Source: JALORV01 sp963766365 (lineage in GTDB: Bacteria > Pseudomonadota > Gammaproteobacteria > Burkholderiales > Burkholderiaceae_F). From it: a DNA stretch of 64,000 nt. Made by a program: the position numbers and the translations under genes. The notes beneath the pieces are model-generated. The model was not told the origin of the DNA, did not search any database, and saw nothing but the letters and a program-made list of their open reading frames with translations. Below are positions 8,618-17,872 of this stretch, piece by piece (positions within the stretch are counted from its first letter, which is position 1; each line of letters starts with the position of its first letter). The stretch covers positions 248,001 to 312,000 of the forward strand of contig CAVXZK010000003.1 of assembly GCA_963766365.1 (NCBI GenBank), read 5' to 3'.

Positions 8618-9714
8618 CGTCCACGCGCGTGCCGACGATTCTGCCGCCGCGACGCGCGCTGGTCGTCACGTTGCGATTCCTCGGCGACGCGCTGCTCTCG
8701 ACGGCGCTGGTGCATTCGATCAAGCGGCGCTGGCCGGAGTGCGCGATCGACGTGCTGACGTTCTCCGGTACCGAAGGCGCGTTCGAGGGCAATGCTGACG
8801 TGGCTCAGGTGATGGCCGTGGATGAGCGTGCCTCCGCCGGCGAGACGATGCGACAGGTGCTGGCGCTCTGGCGTCGCTACGACCTCGCTGTGGTCGCGCA
8901 GACCGGCACGCGGCCATTCCTGTTCGGCTGGGCCGCGGGACGGCAGCGCGTCGGGCTGGTGTCCGCGGAGCCGGGCAAGTCGTGGTGGAAACGCGCGCTG
9001 CTCGACGGCTATGCGGTGTTCGAGGATCGTGGGGCGCGTGTTCTCGAGAATCAGCGCATCGCGCGCCTGCTCGGAATCGAGGAGTCTCCGACTGTGGTGC
9101 CGCCTTCGGCGGGTTGGGGCGTCGGTGAGGTCGCCGGCGCGCTCGGCTTCGACCCCGCTGTAACCCCGTTCGTCATCGTCCATCCGTCGCCGCGCTGGCG
9201 CTACAAGCAGTGGACTCGCGATGGCTGGCATGCCGTCGTGAACGACCTGGCGTCGCGCGGGCTGCGTATCGTCATCACTGGCGGCCCGGCGGCTGAAGAA
9301 CGCGCTTACCTGGACGCCCTGCTCGATGGGCTCGATCGAGGTCTCTATGGCCGGGTCGATGGCCGATGGTCGCTGGCGCAGACCGCGGACGTCCTGCGAC
9401 ATGCAGTGCTATACGTGGGCCCGGACACGGCGACCACGCATCTTGCAGCGGCGTGCGGAACGCCGGCCACTGCACTCTTCGGCCCGACCGATCCCTCGAT
9501 CTGGGGTCCGTGGCCGGCGCGCGAAGGCGCTGCGTATGCACGAGTCGCCATGCACCAGCGTCGCGGCAATGTAATGCTGCTACAGAACCCGGAGCTGACC
9601 TGCGTGCCGTGCCAGCTTGAAGGCTGCGAACGGCATCGCGGCAGCCATTCTCAGTGCCTCGATCGCCTGCCGGCGGAACGTGTCATCGAGGCGGCGGAGT
9701 CGCTGCTGAAATAG
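8614..9714 (+). CDS. family 9 glycosyltransferase, RfaQ/heptosyltransferase-III-like
   Basis: 366 residues with RALVVTLRFLGDALLSTALVHSIKRRWP at the N-terminus and the donor motif LYVGPDTATTHLAAACGTPATALFGPTDP near residues 268-297, both diagnostic of GT9. The tail has a cysteine-rich CVPCQLEGCERHRGSHSQC segment, as in the RfaQ (WaaQ) branch that adds a side-chain heptose. It overlaps the previous gene by four bases and ends the LPS operon, seven bases from the convergent rng stop. Confidence 0.8.
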   Translation: MTSTRVPTILPPRRALVVTLRFLGDALLSTALVHSIKRRWPECAIDVLTFSGTEGAFEGNADVAQVMAVDERASAGETMRQVLALWRRYDLAVVAQTGTRPFLFGWAAGRQRVGLVSAEPGKSWWKRALLDGYAVFEDRGARVLENQRIARLLGIEESPTVVPPSAGWGVGEVAGALGFDPAVTPFVIVHPSPRWRYKQWTRDGWHAVVNDLASRGLRIVITGGPAAEERAYLDALLDGLDRGLYGRVDGRWSLAQTADVLRHAVLYVGPDTATTHLAAACGTPATALFGPTDPSIWGPWPAREGAAYARVAMHQRRGNVMLLQNPELTCVPCQLEGCERHRGSHSQCLDRLPAERVIEAAESLLK

Positions 9715-9721
9715 CGCTGCT

Positions 9722-11179
9722 CTACATCAGCACGATGTCGTACTGCTCCTGGTTGTAGAGCGACTCGACCTGCATCGACACCGGCTTGCCGATGAAGTCC
9801 GACAGCATGGCCAGCGCCTGTGACTCCTCCTCGAGGAAGAGATCAATGACGGTCTGCGACGCCAGGATGCGGAACTCGCGCGTCTCGTCGAACTGGCGCG
9901 CTTCGCGCAGGATTTCGCGCAGGATCTCGAAGCACACCGTGCGTGCCGTCTTGACTTCGCCGCGACCCTGGCACATGGGGCACGGCTCGCACAGCACATG
10001 TGCCAGCGACTCGCGCGTGCGTTTGCGCGTCATCTCGACCAGCCCGAGTTGCGTGAAGCCGCTCACCGTCATCCGGGTGCGGTCCCGGGCAAGCGCCTTC
10101 TTGAACTCGGCCAGCACCGCGTCGCGATGCTCGACATTCATCATGTCGATGAAATCGACGATGATGATGCCGCCGAGGTTGCGCAGCCGCAGCTGCCGCG
10201 CGATCGCCTGCGAGGCTTCGAGGTTGGTCTTGTAGATCGTGTCGTCGAAGTTGCGCGTGCCGACGTAACCGCCGGTATTGACATCGATCGTCGTCATCGC
10301 CTCGGTCTGGTCGATGATCAGGTAGCCGCCCGACTTCAGATCGACGCGCCGCCCGAGCGCCCGCTCGATCTCGGCGTCGATCGAGTACAGATCGAACAGC
10401 GGCCGCTCGCCGGTGTAGTGGGTCAGTTTGCCGGCGACACGCGACACGAACTGGGTCGCGAACTGTTCCAGCTTCTGGAAGTTCTCGCGCGAGTCGACAT
10501 GGATCGTCGTGGTCTCCTCGGTGGCGATGTCGCGCAGCACGCGCTGCGCCAGCGAGAGCTCCTGGTAGAGCAGCGACGGCGCCGCGGACTGCTGCCGGCG
10601 CTCGAGGATTCGGCCCCAGAGCACGCGCAGGTAATCGAGGTCGTTGGTCAGGTCTTGCTCATTGGCGTCCTCGGCACTGGTGCGGATGATGTAGCCGCCC
10701 TTCTCGTCAGGCGGCACCAGGCGCTTCAGCGTGTCGCGCAACTGCGTGCGTTCGGCCTCGTCCTCGATGCGCTGTGAGATGCCGATATGAGGGTCCTGCG
10801 GCAGGTACACGAGCATGCGGCCGGCCAGGCTCACCTGCGTCGACAGCCGCGCCCCCTTGCTGCCGATCGGATCCTTGACCACCTGCACCAGGACGGTGTC
10901 ACCCTCGTGGATCAGGCGCTCGATCGGCGGCGGCTTCTCCTGCGTGAACTGGCGGAACTCCCAGATGTCGGCGACGTGCAGGAAGGCGGCACGCTCGAGT
11001 CCGATGTCGACGAACGCGGACTGCATGCCGGGCAGCACGCGAGCAACGCGTCCAAGGTAGATGTTGCCCACCAGCCCGCGCGTCGCGCTGCGCTCGATGT
11101 GCAGTTCCTGCACGACGCCGGCCGTTAGCACCGCGACCCGCGTTTCCTGGGGGGTGATGTTGATGAGAATGTCTTCCAT
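9722..11179 (-). CDS. rng: ribonuclease G
   Basis: 485 residues, the normal length for RNase G. MEDILINITPQETRVAVL leads into an S1 RNA-binding domain (about 35-125), then the catalytic RNase E/G core with the Mg-binding DVNTGG and IIIVDFIDM segments, and the Zn-link CEPCPMCQGRG near residue 405. It trims 16S rRNA 5' ends and cuts some mRNAs. The start at 11179 follows the family; the frame stays open upstream through a palindromic region, which should not be counted as protein. It is the last gene of the yebC-rng run. Confidence 0.92.
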   Translation of the reverse strand: MEDILINITPQETRVAVLTAGVVQELHIERSATRGLVGNIYLGRVARVLPGMQSAFVDIGLERAAFLHVADIWEFRQFTQEKPPPIERLIHEGDTVLVQVVKDPIGSKGARLSTQVSLAGRMLVYLPQDPHIGISQRIEDEAERTQLRDTLKRLVPPDEKGGYIIRTSAEDANEQDLTNDLDYLRVLWGRILERRQQSAAPSLLYQELSLAQRVLRDIATEETTTIHVDSRENFQKLEQFATQFVSRVAGKLTHYTGERPLFDLYSIDAEIERALGRRVDLKSGGYLIIDQTEAMTTIDVNTGGYVGTRNFDDTIYKTNLEASQAIARQLRLRNLGGIIIVDFIDMMNVEHRDAVLAEFKKALARDRTRMTVSGFTQLGLVEMTRKRTRESLAHVLCEPCPMCQGRGEVKTARTVCFEILREILREARQFDETREFRILASQTVIDLFLEEESQALAMLSDFIGKPVSMQVESLYNQEQYDIVLM

Positions 11180-11192
11180 ATTCGGTCGAAGT

Positions 11193-11299
11193 GTACGCAT
11201 CGGCTTCGCCGATGCACGTGCACTTCGACCGGCACCGTTCGCGCTGCGCGCGAACCGTGCCGGTCCGAGTGCACGTGCGACCGCGAAGCGGTCGCGTAC
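11193..11299. repeat. three-armed palindromic element between maf and rng
   Basis: Nearly the whole 130-bp gap folds. Arm 1 at 11197-11215 is GCATCGGC-TTC-GCCGATGC. Arm 2 at 11217-11275 is a near-perfect hairpin centred on TGC at 11245-11247, with about 28 bp per side and only three or so mispairs. Arm 3 at 11277-11295 is GCGACCGC-GAA-GCGGTCGC. GTACGC at 11193-11198 pairs with GCGTAC at 11294-11299 and can close the whole figure as a cruciform or cloverleaf. It lies between two co-directional genes, so it could stabilise or process the maf-rng mRNA, or be a REP-type dispersed element. Confidence 0.7.
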
Positions 11300-11309
11300 G
11301 CGAGGACCG

Positions 11310-11924
11310 CTATAGCGCTTTGATTCCCGCCTGCGCCAGCATCCGCGCCGTCTCGAAGAGCGGCAGGCCCATGACGCCGGTGTAGCTGCCTTCGATGCGC
11401 TCGATGAATATGGCGGCGAGGCCCTGAATGCCGTAGCCGCCGGCCTTGTCGTAAGGTTCCGGCGTCGCGCAGTAGCGTTTGATCTCGGCATCGTCGAGTG
11501 CGCGGAAGGTGACGGTCGATACCGAGGTTGCGCACAGCACCGGCCCCTGGATTGCGAGCGCAATCGACGTGCGCACTTCGTGGCTGCGACCCGACAGCCG
11601 GCGCATGAAGCCGGCAGCCTCCTCTGGGTTCGCAGGCTTGGCCAGAACCTCGTCGTCGACAATGACGACGGTGTCAGCGGCGAGCACTGGCCGAAAGATC
11701 ATCGAGCGCATGCTGAGCACCTTGAGCCCGAAGGCTGCCTTCTCGCTGGCGGTGCGTTCAACGTATTCGGCAGGAGACTCCCCGCTGTGCTGGGCCTCGT
11801 CGACGTCCGGACCGCCGCGCGGCGAGGCCAGGCGCAGCAGCAAGGGATCGAACTTCACGCCGATCTGCTTCAGCAGCTCGCGGCGACGCGGACTGCGGGA
11901 GGCGAGGTAGATGGCCGAGTGCAT
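11310..11924 (-). CDS. maf: Maf-family nucleoside triphosphate pyrophosphatase
   Basis: 204 residues. The N-terminal YLASRSPRRRELLKQIG is the Maf signature, LAADTVVIVDDEVLAKP carries the catalytic Asp, and YDKAGGYGIQGLAAIFIERIEGSYTGVMGLPL is the conserved end. Maf proteins hydrolyse non-canonical or modified NTPs (dTTP/UTP group for the YhdE type) and some affect septation. The ATG overlaps the rlmH stop as TGATG, so it is coupled to it. An insert around residues 33-45 (LASPRGGPDVDEA) is slightly longer than usual. Confidence 0.88.
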   Translation of the reverse strand: MHSAIYLASRSPRRRELLKQIGVKFDPLLLRLASPRGGPDVDEAQHSGESPAEYVERTASEKAAFGLKVLSMRSMIFRPVLAADTVVIVDDEVLAKPANPEEAAGFMRRLSGRSHEVRTSIALAIQGPVLCATSVSTVTFRALDDAEIKRYCATPEPYDKAGGYGIQGLAAIFIERIEGSYTGVMGLPLFETARMLAQAGIKAL

Positions 11925-12397
11925 CAGGCGCGATGGTAGGGATGGCGCGCGAGGATCGACCAGGCGCGGTACAGCTGTTCGGCAAGCAGCACGCGAGCGA
12001 GCGCGTGCGGAAGTGTCAGGCTGGAAAGCCGAAGCTGCAGGCGCGCCTCGCGCCGGAGGCCTTCGTCGAGACCGTCAGGCCCGCCAATCGCGAACGCGAC
12101 GTTGTCGCTGCCATCGCGCCAGCGCCCAAGTTGCTCGGCGAGTTGCCGCGTCGTCCAGTCCTTGCCGCGTTCATCGAGCGCCACCAGGTGGGAGCCGGCC
12201 GGTACGGCCGCGCGCAGCCGCTCGCACTCCGCAGTGCGGCAGCGTTCAGCGTCATCTGCGCGAGCGTTGCGGGCCTCGGCTTTCAACTCCCTGAGCTCCA
12301 CTCTGAAGTCCGCCGGAAAGCGGGCCAGATAGTCCTTCACCGCGGCGTCGACCCACGCCGGCTGCTTCTGCCCGATCGCCAGGATCAGAATCTTCAT
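11924..12397 (-). CDS. rlmH: 23S rRNA (pseudouridine1915-N3)-methyltransferase
   Basis: 157 residues, full length for this SPOUT methyltransferase. MKILILAIGQKQPAWVDAAVKDY, LVALDERGKDWTTRQLAEQL, FAIGGPDGL and SLTLPHALARVLLAEQLYRAWSI are the conserved blocks; the last two form the knotted SAM pocket. It methylates pseudouridine 1915 in helix 69 of the 70S ribosome. It follows rsfS with a 22-bp gap and is coupled to maf. Confidence 0.93.
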   Translation of the reverse strand: MKILILAIGQKQPAWVDAAVKDYLARFPADFRVELRELKAEARNARADDAERCRTAECERLRAAVPAGSHLVALDERGKDWTTRQLAEQLGRWRDGSDNVAFAIGGPDGLDEGLRREARLQLRLSSLTLPHALARVLLAEQLYRAWSILARHPYHRA

Positions 12398-12419
12398 CGA
12401 AAAGGCGAGGCCAAAGGGC

Positions 12420-12821
12420 TTAGCGCTTCCGGGCCGGTGCCCTGCGCGTGGTCGTCTTACTCGCTATCGACGCTTCGACCAAGGACTTGAGTCGCACGGA
12501 TTTGCCGCCCCAGATCTCCTCCAGGTTGTAGTAGTCGCGGATGGCCGGCTGCAGGATGTGCACGACGGCGTCGCCGCAGTCGACCAGCACCCACTCGCCG
12601 GTGTCCTCGCCCTCCGTACTGACGACAGAACCGCCGGCAGCCTTGACCTTTTCGGCCACGGAGGAGGCCAGCGCGCGCGTCTGCCGGTTCGAAGTGCCGC
12701 TGGCGATGATGACACGGTCGAACATGTCCGACAGCGCCGTCGTGTTGAAGACCTGAATGTCCTGGCCCTTGACGTCCTCGAGCGCGTCGACGATTACGCG
12801 CTGCAGCTTCCTAATGTCCAT
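12420..12821 (-). CDS. rsfS: ribosome silencing factor RsfS
   Basis: 133 residues of the Iojap family: ALEDVKGQDIQVFNTTALSDMFDRVIIASGTSNRQ followed by GEWVLVDCGDAVVHILQPAIRDYYNLEEIW. RsfS binds uL14 and blocks 30S-50S joining under starvation. The basic tail (KTTTRRAPARKR) is longer than in E. coli. Its ATG lies 11 bases inside the end of the repaired nadD frame, the classic nadD-rsfS overlap. Confidence 0.93.
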   Translation of the reverse strand: MDIRKLQRVIVDALEDVKGQDIQVFNTTALSDMFDRVIIASGTSNRQTRALASSVAEKVKAAGGSVVSTEGEDTGEWVLVDCGDAVVHILQPAIRDYYNLEEIWGGKSVRLKSLVEASIASKTTTRRAPARKR

Positions 12822-13492
12822 GCGGCCCGATGTAGAGGTGATGCGCCTGAATATAGTCGAGGACCGGAGGTGGCACTGAAGTGGCCAGTCGGCCGTCCTC
12901 GACGGCGATTGCGCGACTGTCCGAGCAGGCGCCGTACTTCGGTCGCTGACACGTCGACGGGCGTCATCGCGAGATCGACCACGTGCCCGGCCGGGCTATC
13001 GGCCAGGTCTCCGGGATACTTCAGGTAGCGCGAGTCGCGCAGCTTCTGCAGCACCGGGTTAAGTTGCGGTGGTGCCGCCGCTCTACGCGCGACCGCGATA
13101 TGCGCGAGATCGGGGATGCGTTCCCACTCGCGCCACGTATCGAAGCGTTCGAACTGGTCTGCGCCCATGATCAACACCAGCGGAACGTCGGGTCCGAGCC
13201 GGGCGCGCAGGTCGCGCAGCGTATCGATCGTGTAGGTCGGTCCGCCGCGTTCGACTTCGGCAAGATCGACGATCATGCGGCGCCGCGTGAACGGGAGTTC
13301 ATTGTCGATGGCGAGCCTAAGCATCTGTGCACGATGCTCCGCCGGCGTCAGGTCCTCCTTCTGCCACGGCTGTGCCGCCGGAACGAAATGCACCTCGGCG
13401 ATTGGCAGGTTCGCCAGAGCGTCGCGCGCGAGTTGCAGGTGCCCCACATGGATCGGGTCGAAGCTGCCGCCGAGCAGGCCGATCGGTTCCAT
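12811..13492 (-). CDS. nadD: nicotinate-nucleotide adenylyltransferase (one-base frameshift)
   Basis: MEPIGLLGGSFDPIHVGHLQLARDAL contains the nucleotidyltransferase GSFDPIHxGH motif; LIMGADQFERFDTW and VSATEVRRLL are the substrate motifs. The enzyme makes deamido-NAD from NaMN and ATP. As written, the frame after VSATEVRRLLGQSR runs into unrelated sequence ending at 12794. Dropping one A near 12910 restores RIAVEDGRLATSVPPPVLDY and a stop at 12811, which is the normal NadD end; 682 bases is 227 codons plus one. The gene is essential, so a consensus error is more likely than loss. Start 13492 lies 13 bp after hemF. Confidence 0.88.
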
Positions 13493-13505
13493 CAGTCGAG
13501 CACCA

Positions 13506-14444
13506 TCACGCCCAGTCGCGCGGCTTGAGGAAATCGCTGTAGAGCCGCGCCTCGGCACTGCCCGACTCGGGATGCCAGTCGTACTTCCAGTGCACGACCG
13601 GCGGCAGCGACATCAGGATCGATTCGGTGCGCCCGCCGGACTGCAGCCCGAACAGCGTGCCGCGGTCGAACACCAGGTTGAACTCGACATAGCGACCGCG
13701 CCGGTACGCCTGGAACTCGCGCTCGCGCGGGCCGTACTCGCGGTGACGGTGGCGCTCGACAATCGGCACATAGGCATCGAGGAAAGCATCGCCGACGGCG
13801 CGCATCATCGCGAAGCTACGGTCGAAGCCCAGCTCGTGGAAGTCGTCGAAGAACACGCCGCCGATGCCGCGCGGTTCGTTGCGATGTTTCAGGAAGAAGT
13901 ACTCGTCGCACCACTTCTTGAAACGCAGGTGCTTGTCCTCGCCGAAAGGTTGCAGCGCCTGCTTGCAGGTGGCGTGAAAGTGGCGTGCGTCATCCTCGGT
14001 CGCGTAGTAGGGCGTCAGGTCCATGCCGCCACCGAACCAGTACACGTCCGGCTGGCCTTCGGCCTTGGCGATGAAGAACCGCACGTTCATGTGCACGGTC
14101 GGCACATGGGGGTTGCGCGGGTGGAACACCAGCGACACACCCATCGCCTCGAATCCGCGGCCCGACAGTTCCGGCCGCTGCGCCGTGGCCGAGGGCGGAA
14201 GCTTCGATCCGACGACATGCGAAAAGCCGACGCCCCCGCGCTCGAGCAGGTTGCCTTCTTCGATGATGCGTGTGAGCCCGCCACCGCCCAGCGGCGAGCC
14301 GGCCGGCTTTTCCCAGCTGTCGGCACGGAAGGGCCTGCCGTCGAGCAGTTCGAAGACGCCGACGATGCGCTGCTGCAGGTCGAGCAGGTACTCACGGACC
14401 GACTGCGCGTCGACGAACTCCGGCGCGGCAGTGCCGGCGCTCAT
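13506..14444 (-). CDS. hemF: oxygen-dependent coproporphyrinogen III oxidase
   Basis: 312 residues. GFEAMGVSLVFHPRNPHVPTVHMNVR and WFGGGMDLTPYY, then HFHATCKQALQPFG and KKWCDEYFFLKHRNEPRGIGG are the conserved HemF blocks with the catalytic histidines and arginine. It decarboxylates coproporphyrinogen III to protoporphyrinogen IX using O2 in haem synthesis. ATG 14444 overlaps the S9 peptidase stop (ATGA); the frame open further upstream lies inside that gene. Haem supply fits the many cytochromes in this window. Confidence 0.92.
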   Translation of the reverse strand: MSAGTAAPEFVDAQSVREYLLDLQQRIVGVFELLDGRPFRADSWEKPAGSPLGGGGLTRIIEEGNLLERGGVGFSHVVGSKLPPSATAQRPELSGRGFEAMGVSLVFHPRNPHVPTVHMNVRFFIAKAEGQPDVYWFGGGMDLTPYYATEDDARHFHATCKQALQPFGEDKHLRFKKWCDEYFFLKHRNEPRGIGGVFFDDFHELGFDRSFAMMRAVGDAFLDAYVPIVERHRHREYGPREREFQAYRRGRYVEFNLVFDRGTLFGLQSGGRTESILMSLPPVVHWKYDWHPESGSAEARLYSDFLKPRDWA

Positions 14445-16507
14445 GCCGCCTTGAGGTGCCGGCCGATGAAGCCGAGCACTGTTTCGTACCACGCGACGAT
14501 ATTGCGCGGCTTCAGGATCCAGTGGTTCTCGTCCGGGAAGATCAGCAGCTCGCTCGGCACGCAGTGGTACTGCAGCGCTTCGAACAGGTTCAGCCCTTCG
14601 TTGATCGGGCAGCGATAGTCGAGTTCGCCGTGGATGATCAGCGCCGGCGTCTTCCACTGCTTGATGTGGCGGATCGGCGCGTAGCGGTCGAACCGGTCCG
14701 GCTCCGCGTAGGGATCCTCGCCGCCCATCTCCAGGTACCACCAGGCGGGGTGGTCGGTGGTGCCGGTGAATTGCGCCATCGTCGTGACGCAGGCGTGCGT
14801 GATCAGGCACTTGAAGCGCTGCGTCTGCGTGCCGATCCAGTTCGTCATGTAGCCGCCGAAGCTGCCGCCCATCGCCATGATGCGATCGGCATCCACGTCA
14901 GGGCGCTTCTCGATGGCATCGGTCACCGCCATCAGGTCCTCGTAGCACTGCTTGCCCCAGACATTGCCCCAGATGCCCTGGACAAAATCCTGGCCGAAGC
15001 CGGTGGATCCACGCGGATTCGGCTGGACGACGGCATACCCTGCGGCCACCGCCAGCAGCGGATTCCAGCGCCAGTGCCAGGCATCCGAACTCATGCCGAT
15101 GGGACCGCCGTGGATCCACAGCAACGTCGGCAACTTGCCCGCGACCTTGGCGGGCCGTGTCACGAAGTACTGGATCGGCGTGCCGTCGGTCGACGGCGTA
15201 GTGCAGTGCTCGACTTCGACCCAGTCGGGATACGAAAAGCCCGACAGGCGCGCCAGTGTCTGCGGCGGTGAATCCGGTTGCAGCGTCACCGCGAAGGCCT
15301 CCGGCGGCTCGCGGAATGTCGAGCGGATCCCGACCACGCGGCCGTCCTTCAGCACGGTGATGTCGCTGTGCGAACCGGCACTACGCGCGACGGTGATGCG
15401 CTCCACTTTCTCGCTCTGCGTGTCGATGGCAAACACTGGCACATGGCCGTCCAGGTCTGCCGTGAAGACAAGCTTGCTGCCATCCGCGGTCCAGTCGCCC
15501 GGTTGCGGCCACGCGTCGAACGCGGCGCCGACTTCACGCAGTGAGCCGCTGGCCGTGTCGATCAGCGTCAGCGTCGGGCGCATCGCCTTCAATTTTGATC
15601 GGGTCGAACGAACCACTGCGAGCGTCTTGCCGTCCGGCGAGAACAGCGGCGTTTCGTTGTTGGTGTTCGTTGCTGCACCGAGCGTGCGCGCGGCCTTCGT
15701 CGCCACGTCGAACAGCCTGATCGCCGTATCCAGTTCACGGTCTTCGCCGACTGACTGCCAGGTGACCGCGATCATCTTGCCGTCCGCGGATACGTCGAGC
15801 GCCGGCTCGATCGACAGTTCGCGCCGGGCCTCGGGTGTCAGGTCCACGCGGCTGGTGCCGTCGGCTGCGCACACGATGAGGTGCGTATCGGCCATGTTGT
15901 CGTTCTGGTGCAGCCAGTGATCCCAGTGCCGCACCGGCTGCTGGCGAAAATGCCGCGCGCTGGTGTGTTTCTTGCGCCGATCAGTGGCCGTTTCGCGTTG
16001 CTTGTCGTGCTCAACGCCCGGCAGCACCGGGGCGAACAAGGCGAGCACCGCGGCCTGCCTGGCGAACCGGAATGACTCGACGCCCAATGGCTCGTCAGTC
16101 AACTGCTGGGGCTCGCCGCCTTCGGCCGGCAGGAGCCAGACCTGCATCCGCTTTTCAGCGTCCTCGTCCGGCTTCACCTCAGTGGGTTGCCGGTTTGACA
16201 GGAAGCCGAGCGCCCCATCGTGGCGAAAGAAGGGCGCCGCGTCCTTGCTGTCGCCGCGCGTCAGTTGGATCGGGGCGCTGCCGTCCGTCGGCACCTTCCA
16301 GAGGTCCGACACGTACTTCACGCCTTCGCGGTCCACGCGCTGCACGGCGACGGCAAGCCAGCGGCCATCCGGCGCCGCCGCGATCGACGAGACGCGCTTC
16401 AGCGCGATGTGCTGCTCAACGGTGTAGGGGTGGTGGTCATCTTCGTGCGTGTTCAGAAGGGGCCTGCGACGGCGCCCGAGGGAGGCGCCGGGGCAAAGGT
16501 CGAGCAT
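14441..16507 (-). CDS. S9 family prolyl oligopeptidase-type serine peptidase
   Basis: About 688 residues: an N-terminal beta-propeller (WD40-like repeats such as DLWKVPTDGSAP and LFSPDGKTLAVV) and a C-terminal alpha/beta-hydrolase domain. The triad is visible: Ser in MGGSFGGYMTN, Asp in HGELDYRCPINEG, His in PDENHWIL. No signal peptide is evident, so it is probably cytoplasmic and cleaves short peptides (acylaminoacyl or dipeptidyl peptidase type). The start is uncertain: ATG 16507 and GTG 16534 are in frame, neither with a good ribosome site, and family homology only begins near HPYTVEQHIALKRV. It interrupts the usual purD-hemF adjacency. Confidence 0.83.
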   Translation of the reverse strand: MLDLCPGASLGRRRRPLLNTHEDDHHPYTVEQHIALKRVSSIAAAPDGRWLAVAVQRVDREGVKYVSDLWKVPTDGSAPIQLTRGDSKDAAPFFRHDGALGFLSNRQPTEVKPDEDAEKRMQVWLLPAEGGEPQQLTDEPLGVESFRFARQAAVLALFAPVLPGVEHDKQRETATDRRKKHTSARHFRQQPVRHWDHWLHQNDNMADTHLIVCAADGTSRVDLTPEARRELSIEPALDVSADGKMIAVTWQSVGEDRELDTAIRLFDVATKAARTLGAATNTNNETPLFSPDGKTLAVVRSTRSKLKAMRPTLTLIDTASGSLREVGAAFDAWPQPGDWTADGSKLVFTADLDGHVPVFAIDTQSEKVERITVARSAGSHSDITVLKDGRVVGIRSTFREPPEAFAVTLQPDSPPQTLARLSGFSYPDWVEVEHCTTPSTDGTPIQYFVTRPAKVAGKLPTLLWIHGGPIGMSSDAWHWRWNPLLAVAAGYAVVQPNPRGSTGFGQDFVQGIWGNVWGKQCYEDLMAVTDAIEKRPDVDADRIMAMGGSFGGYMTNWIGTQTQRFKCLITHACVTTMAQFTGTTDHPAWWYLEMGGEDPYAEPDRFDRYAPIRHIKQWKTPALIIHGELDYRCPINEGLNLFEALQYHCVPSELLIFPDENHWILKPRNIVAWYETVLGFIGRHLKAA

Positions 16508-16576
16508 TGTGGCCGAAAGCGTGCCGCAAGGCACCTTTCGCCGGCTGTCGGGGTCCGAGAGCCGGCGGGCGGCGCG

Positions 16577-17856
16577 CTAGAGCGTTCGCGGCCGCAGGGC
16601 CCGGTGACCGATGTCGTGGCGGTACTGCATGCCGTCGAATTGCACGCGCTCGACGGCGTCGTACGCGCTTTTCTGCGCCGCGCGTACCGTGTCGCCCAGC
16701 GCCGTCACGCACAACACGCGCCCGCCGCTGGTGACCAGCGTGTCGCCGTTGAGTGCCGTGCCGGCATGGAACGTGATGCAGTCGTCGCGGTCTTCCGGCA
16801 GGCGTGTGATCGCGTCGCCCTTGCGTGGCGCGTCCGGGTAACCGGCGGCGGCGACCACCACGCCGAGCGCTGTGCGTCGGTCCCACTCCGCCTCGACCTG
16901 GTCGAGTCGACCGTCGATCGCGGCCTCGAGCAGCATCACGAGATCAGACTTCAGTCTCGCCATGATGGGCTGTGTTTCCGGATCACCCATGCGGCAGTTG
17001 AACTCCAGGGTGCGCGCTTCGCCATCGGGACTGATCATCAGGCCTGCGTAAAGGAACCCCGTGTACGGAATCCCGTCGGCCGCCATGCCGTGGATCGTCG
17101 GCAGGATGATCTCGCGCATCACGCGCGCATGGATCGTCGGCGTGACGATCGGAGCTGGCGAATAGGCGCCCATGCCGCCGGTGTTCGGACCGCGATCGCC
17201 GTCGAGCAGGCGCTTGTGGTCCTGGCTGGTGGCGAGCGCCAGCGCATTGCGCCCGTCGCTCATCACGATGAAGCTGGCTTCCTCGCCCTGCAGGAAGTCC
17301 TCGATGACAACGCGCGCGCCGCTGTCGCCCAGCGTGTTGCCGACGAGCATCGAATCGATCGCAGCCTCGGCTTCAGCCACCGTCGCGGCGACAACGACGC
17401 CCTTGCCGGCGGCGAGGCCATCGGCCTTCGACGACGATCGGTGCGCCGCGCTGTCGTACATAAGCCCGCGCCGCGGCCGCTTCGGTGAAGCTCTGGTACT
17501 CCGCGGTCGGGATGCCGTGGCGCTTCATGAAGGCCTTGGCAAAGTCCTTGGAGCTTTCGAGCTGGGCCGCAGCGCGCGTCGGGCCGAAGACCCTGAGTCC
17601 GTGTGCACGGAACGCATCGACGATGCCGCTCGCAAGCGGTGCCTCGGGGCCGACCACCGTCAGCGCGATGTCTTCTGACTTTGACGAATGCAGCCAGTGA
17701 CTCGTGGCTGTCGTGGGGGACGTTCTTCAGGTGACGGTCGCGCGCGGTGCCGCCGTTCCCCGGGGCGACGTAGACGCGCTGTATGCGAGGGGACTGCGCC
17801 AGCCGCCAGGCCAGCGCGTGTTCACGTCCCCCGCCACCCACGACCAGAACCTTCAT
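16577..17856 (-). CDS. purD: phosphoribosylamine-glycine ligase (two one-base frameshifts)
   Basis: The second step of purine synthesis, an ATP-grasp ligase. Three frames together give the whole enzyme: MKVLVVGGGGREHALAW at the start; then VVGPEAPLASGIVDAFRAHG through RQRGAPIVV; then KADGLAAGKGVVV to the end with GGMGAYSPAP and FNCRMGDPETQ. The breaks lie near 17680 and 17428; removing one G at each restores 425 residues, the normal length (1280 bases is 1278 plus 2). Two independent extra bases in an essential gene argue for consensus error. It is 16 bp after yebC and starts the purD-rng run. Confidence 0.87.
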
Positions 17857-17872
17857 CCCGTGCGCTCCGTGC

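Noticed and set aside
11061..11385. Plus- and minus-strand frames running through the maf-rng gap that read like Arg/Ala-rich proteins
   Set aside because: Both strands are open only because the DNA is palindromic; the RNase G start at 11179 and Maf end at 11310 account for the real genes.
16577..17856. Reading purD as three separate small genes
   Set aside because: The three frames cover consecutive, non-overlapping parts of one enzyme and add up to normal length after two one-base corrections.
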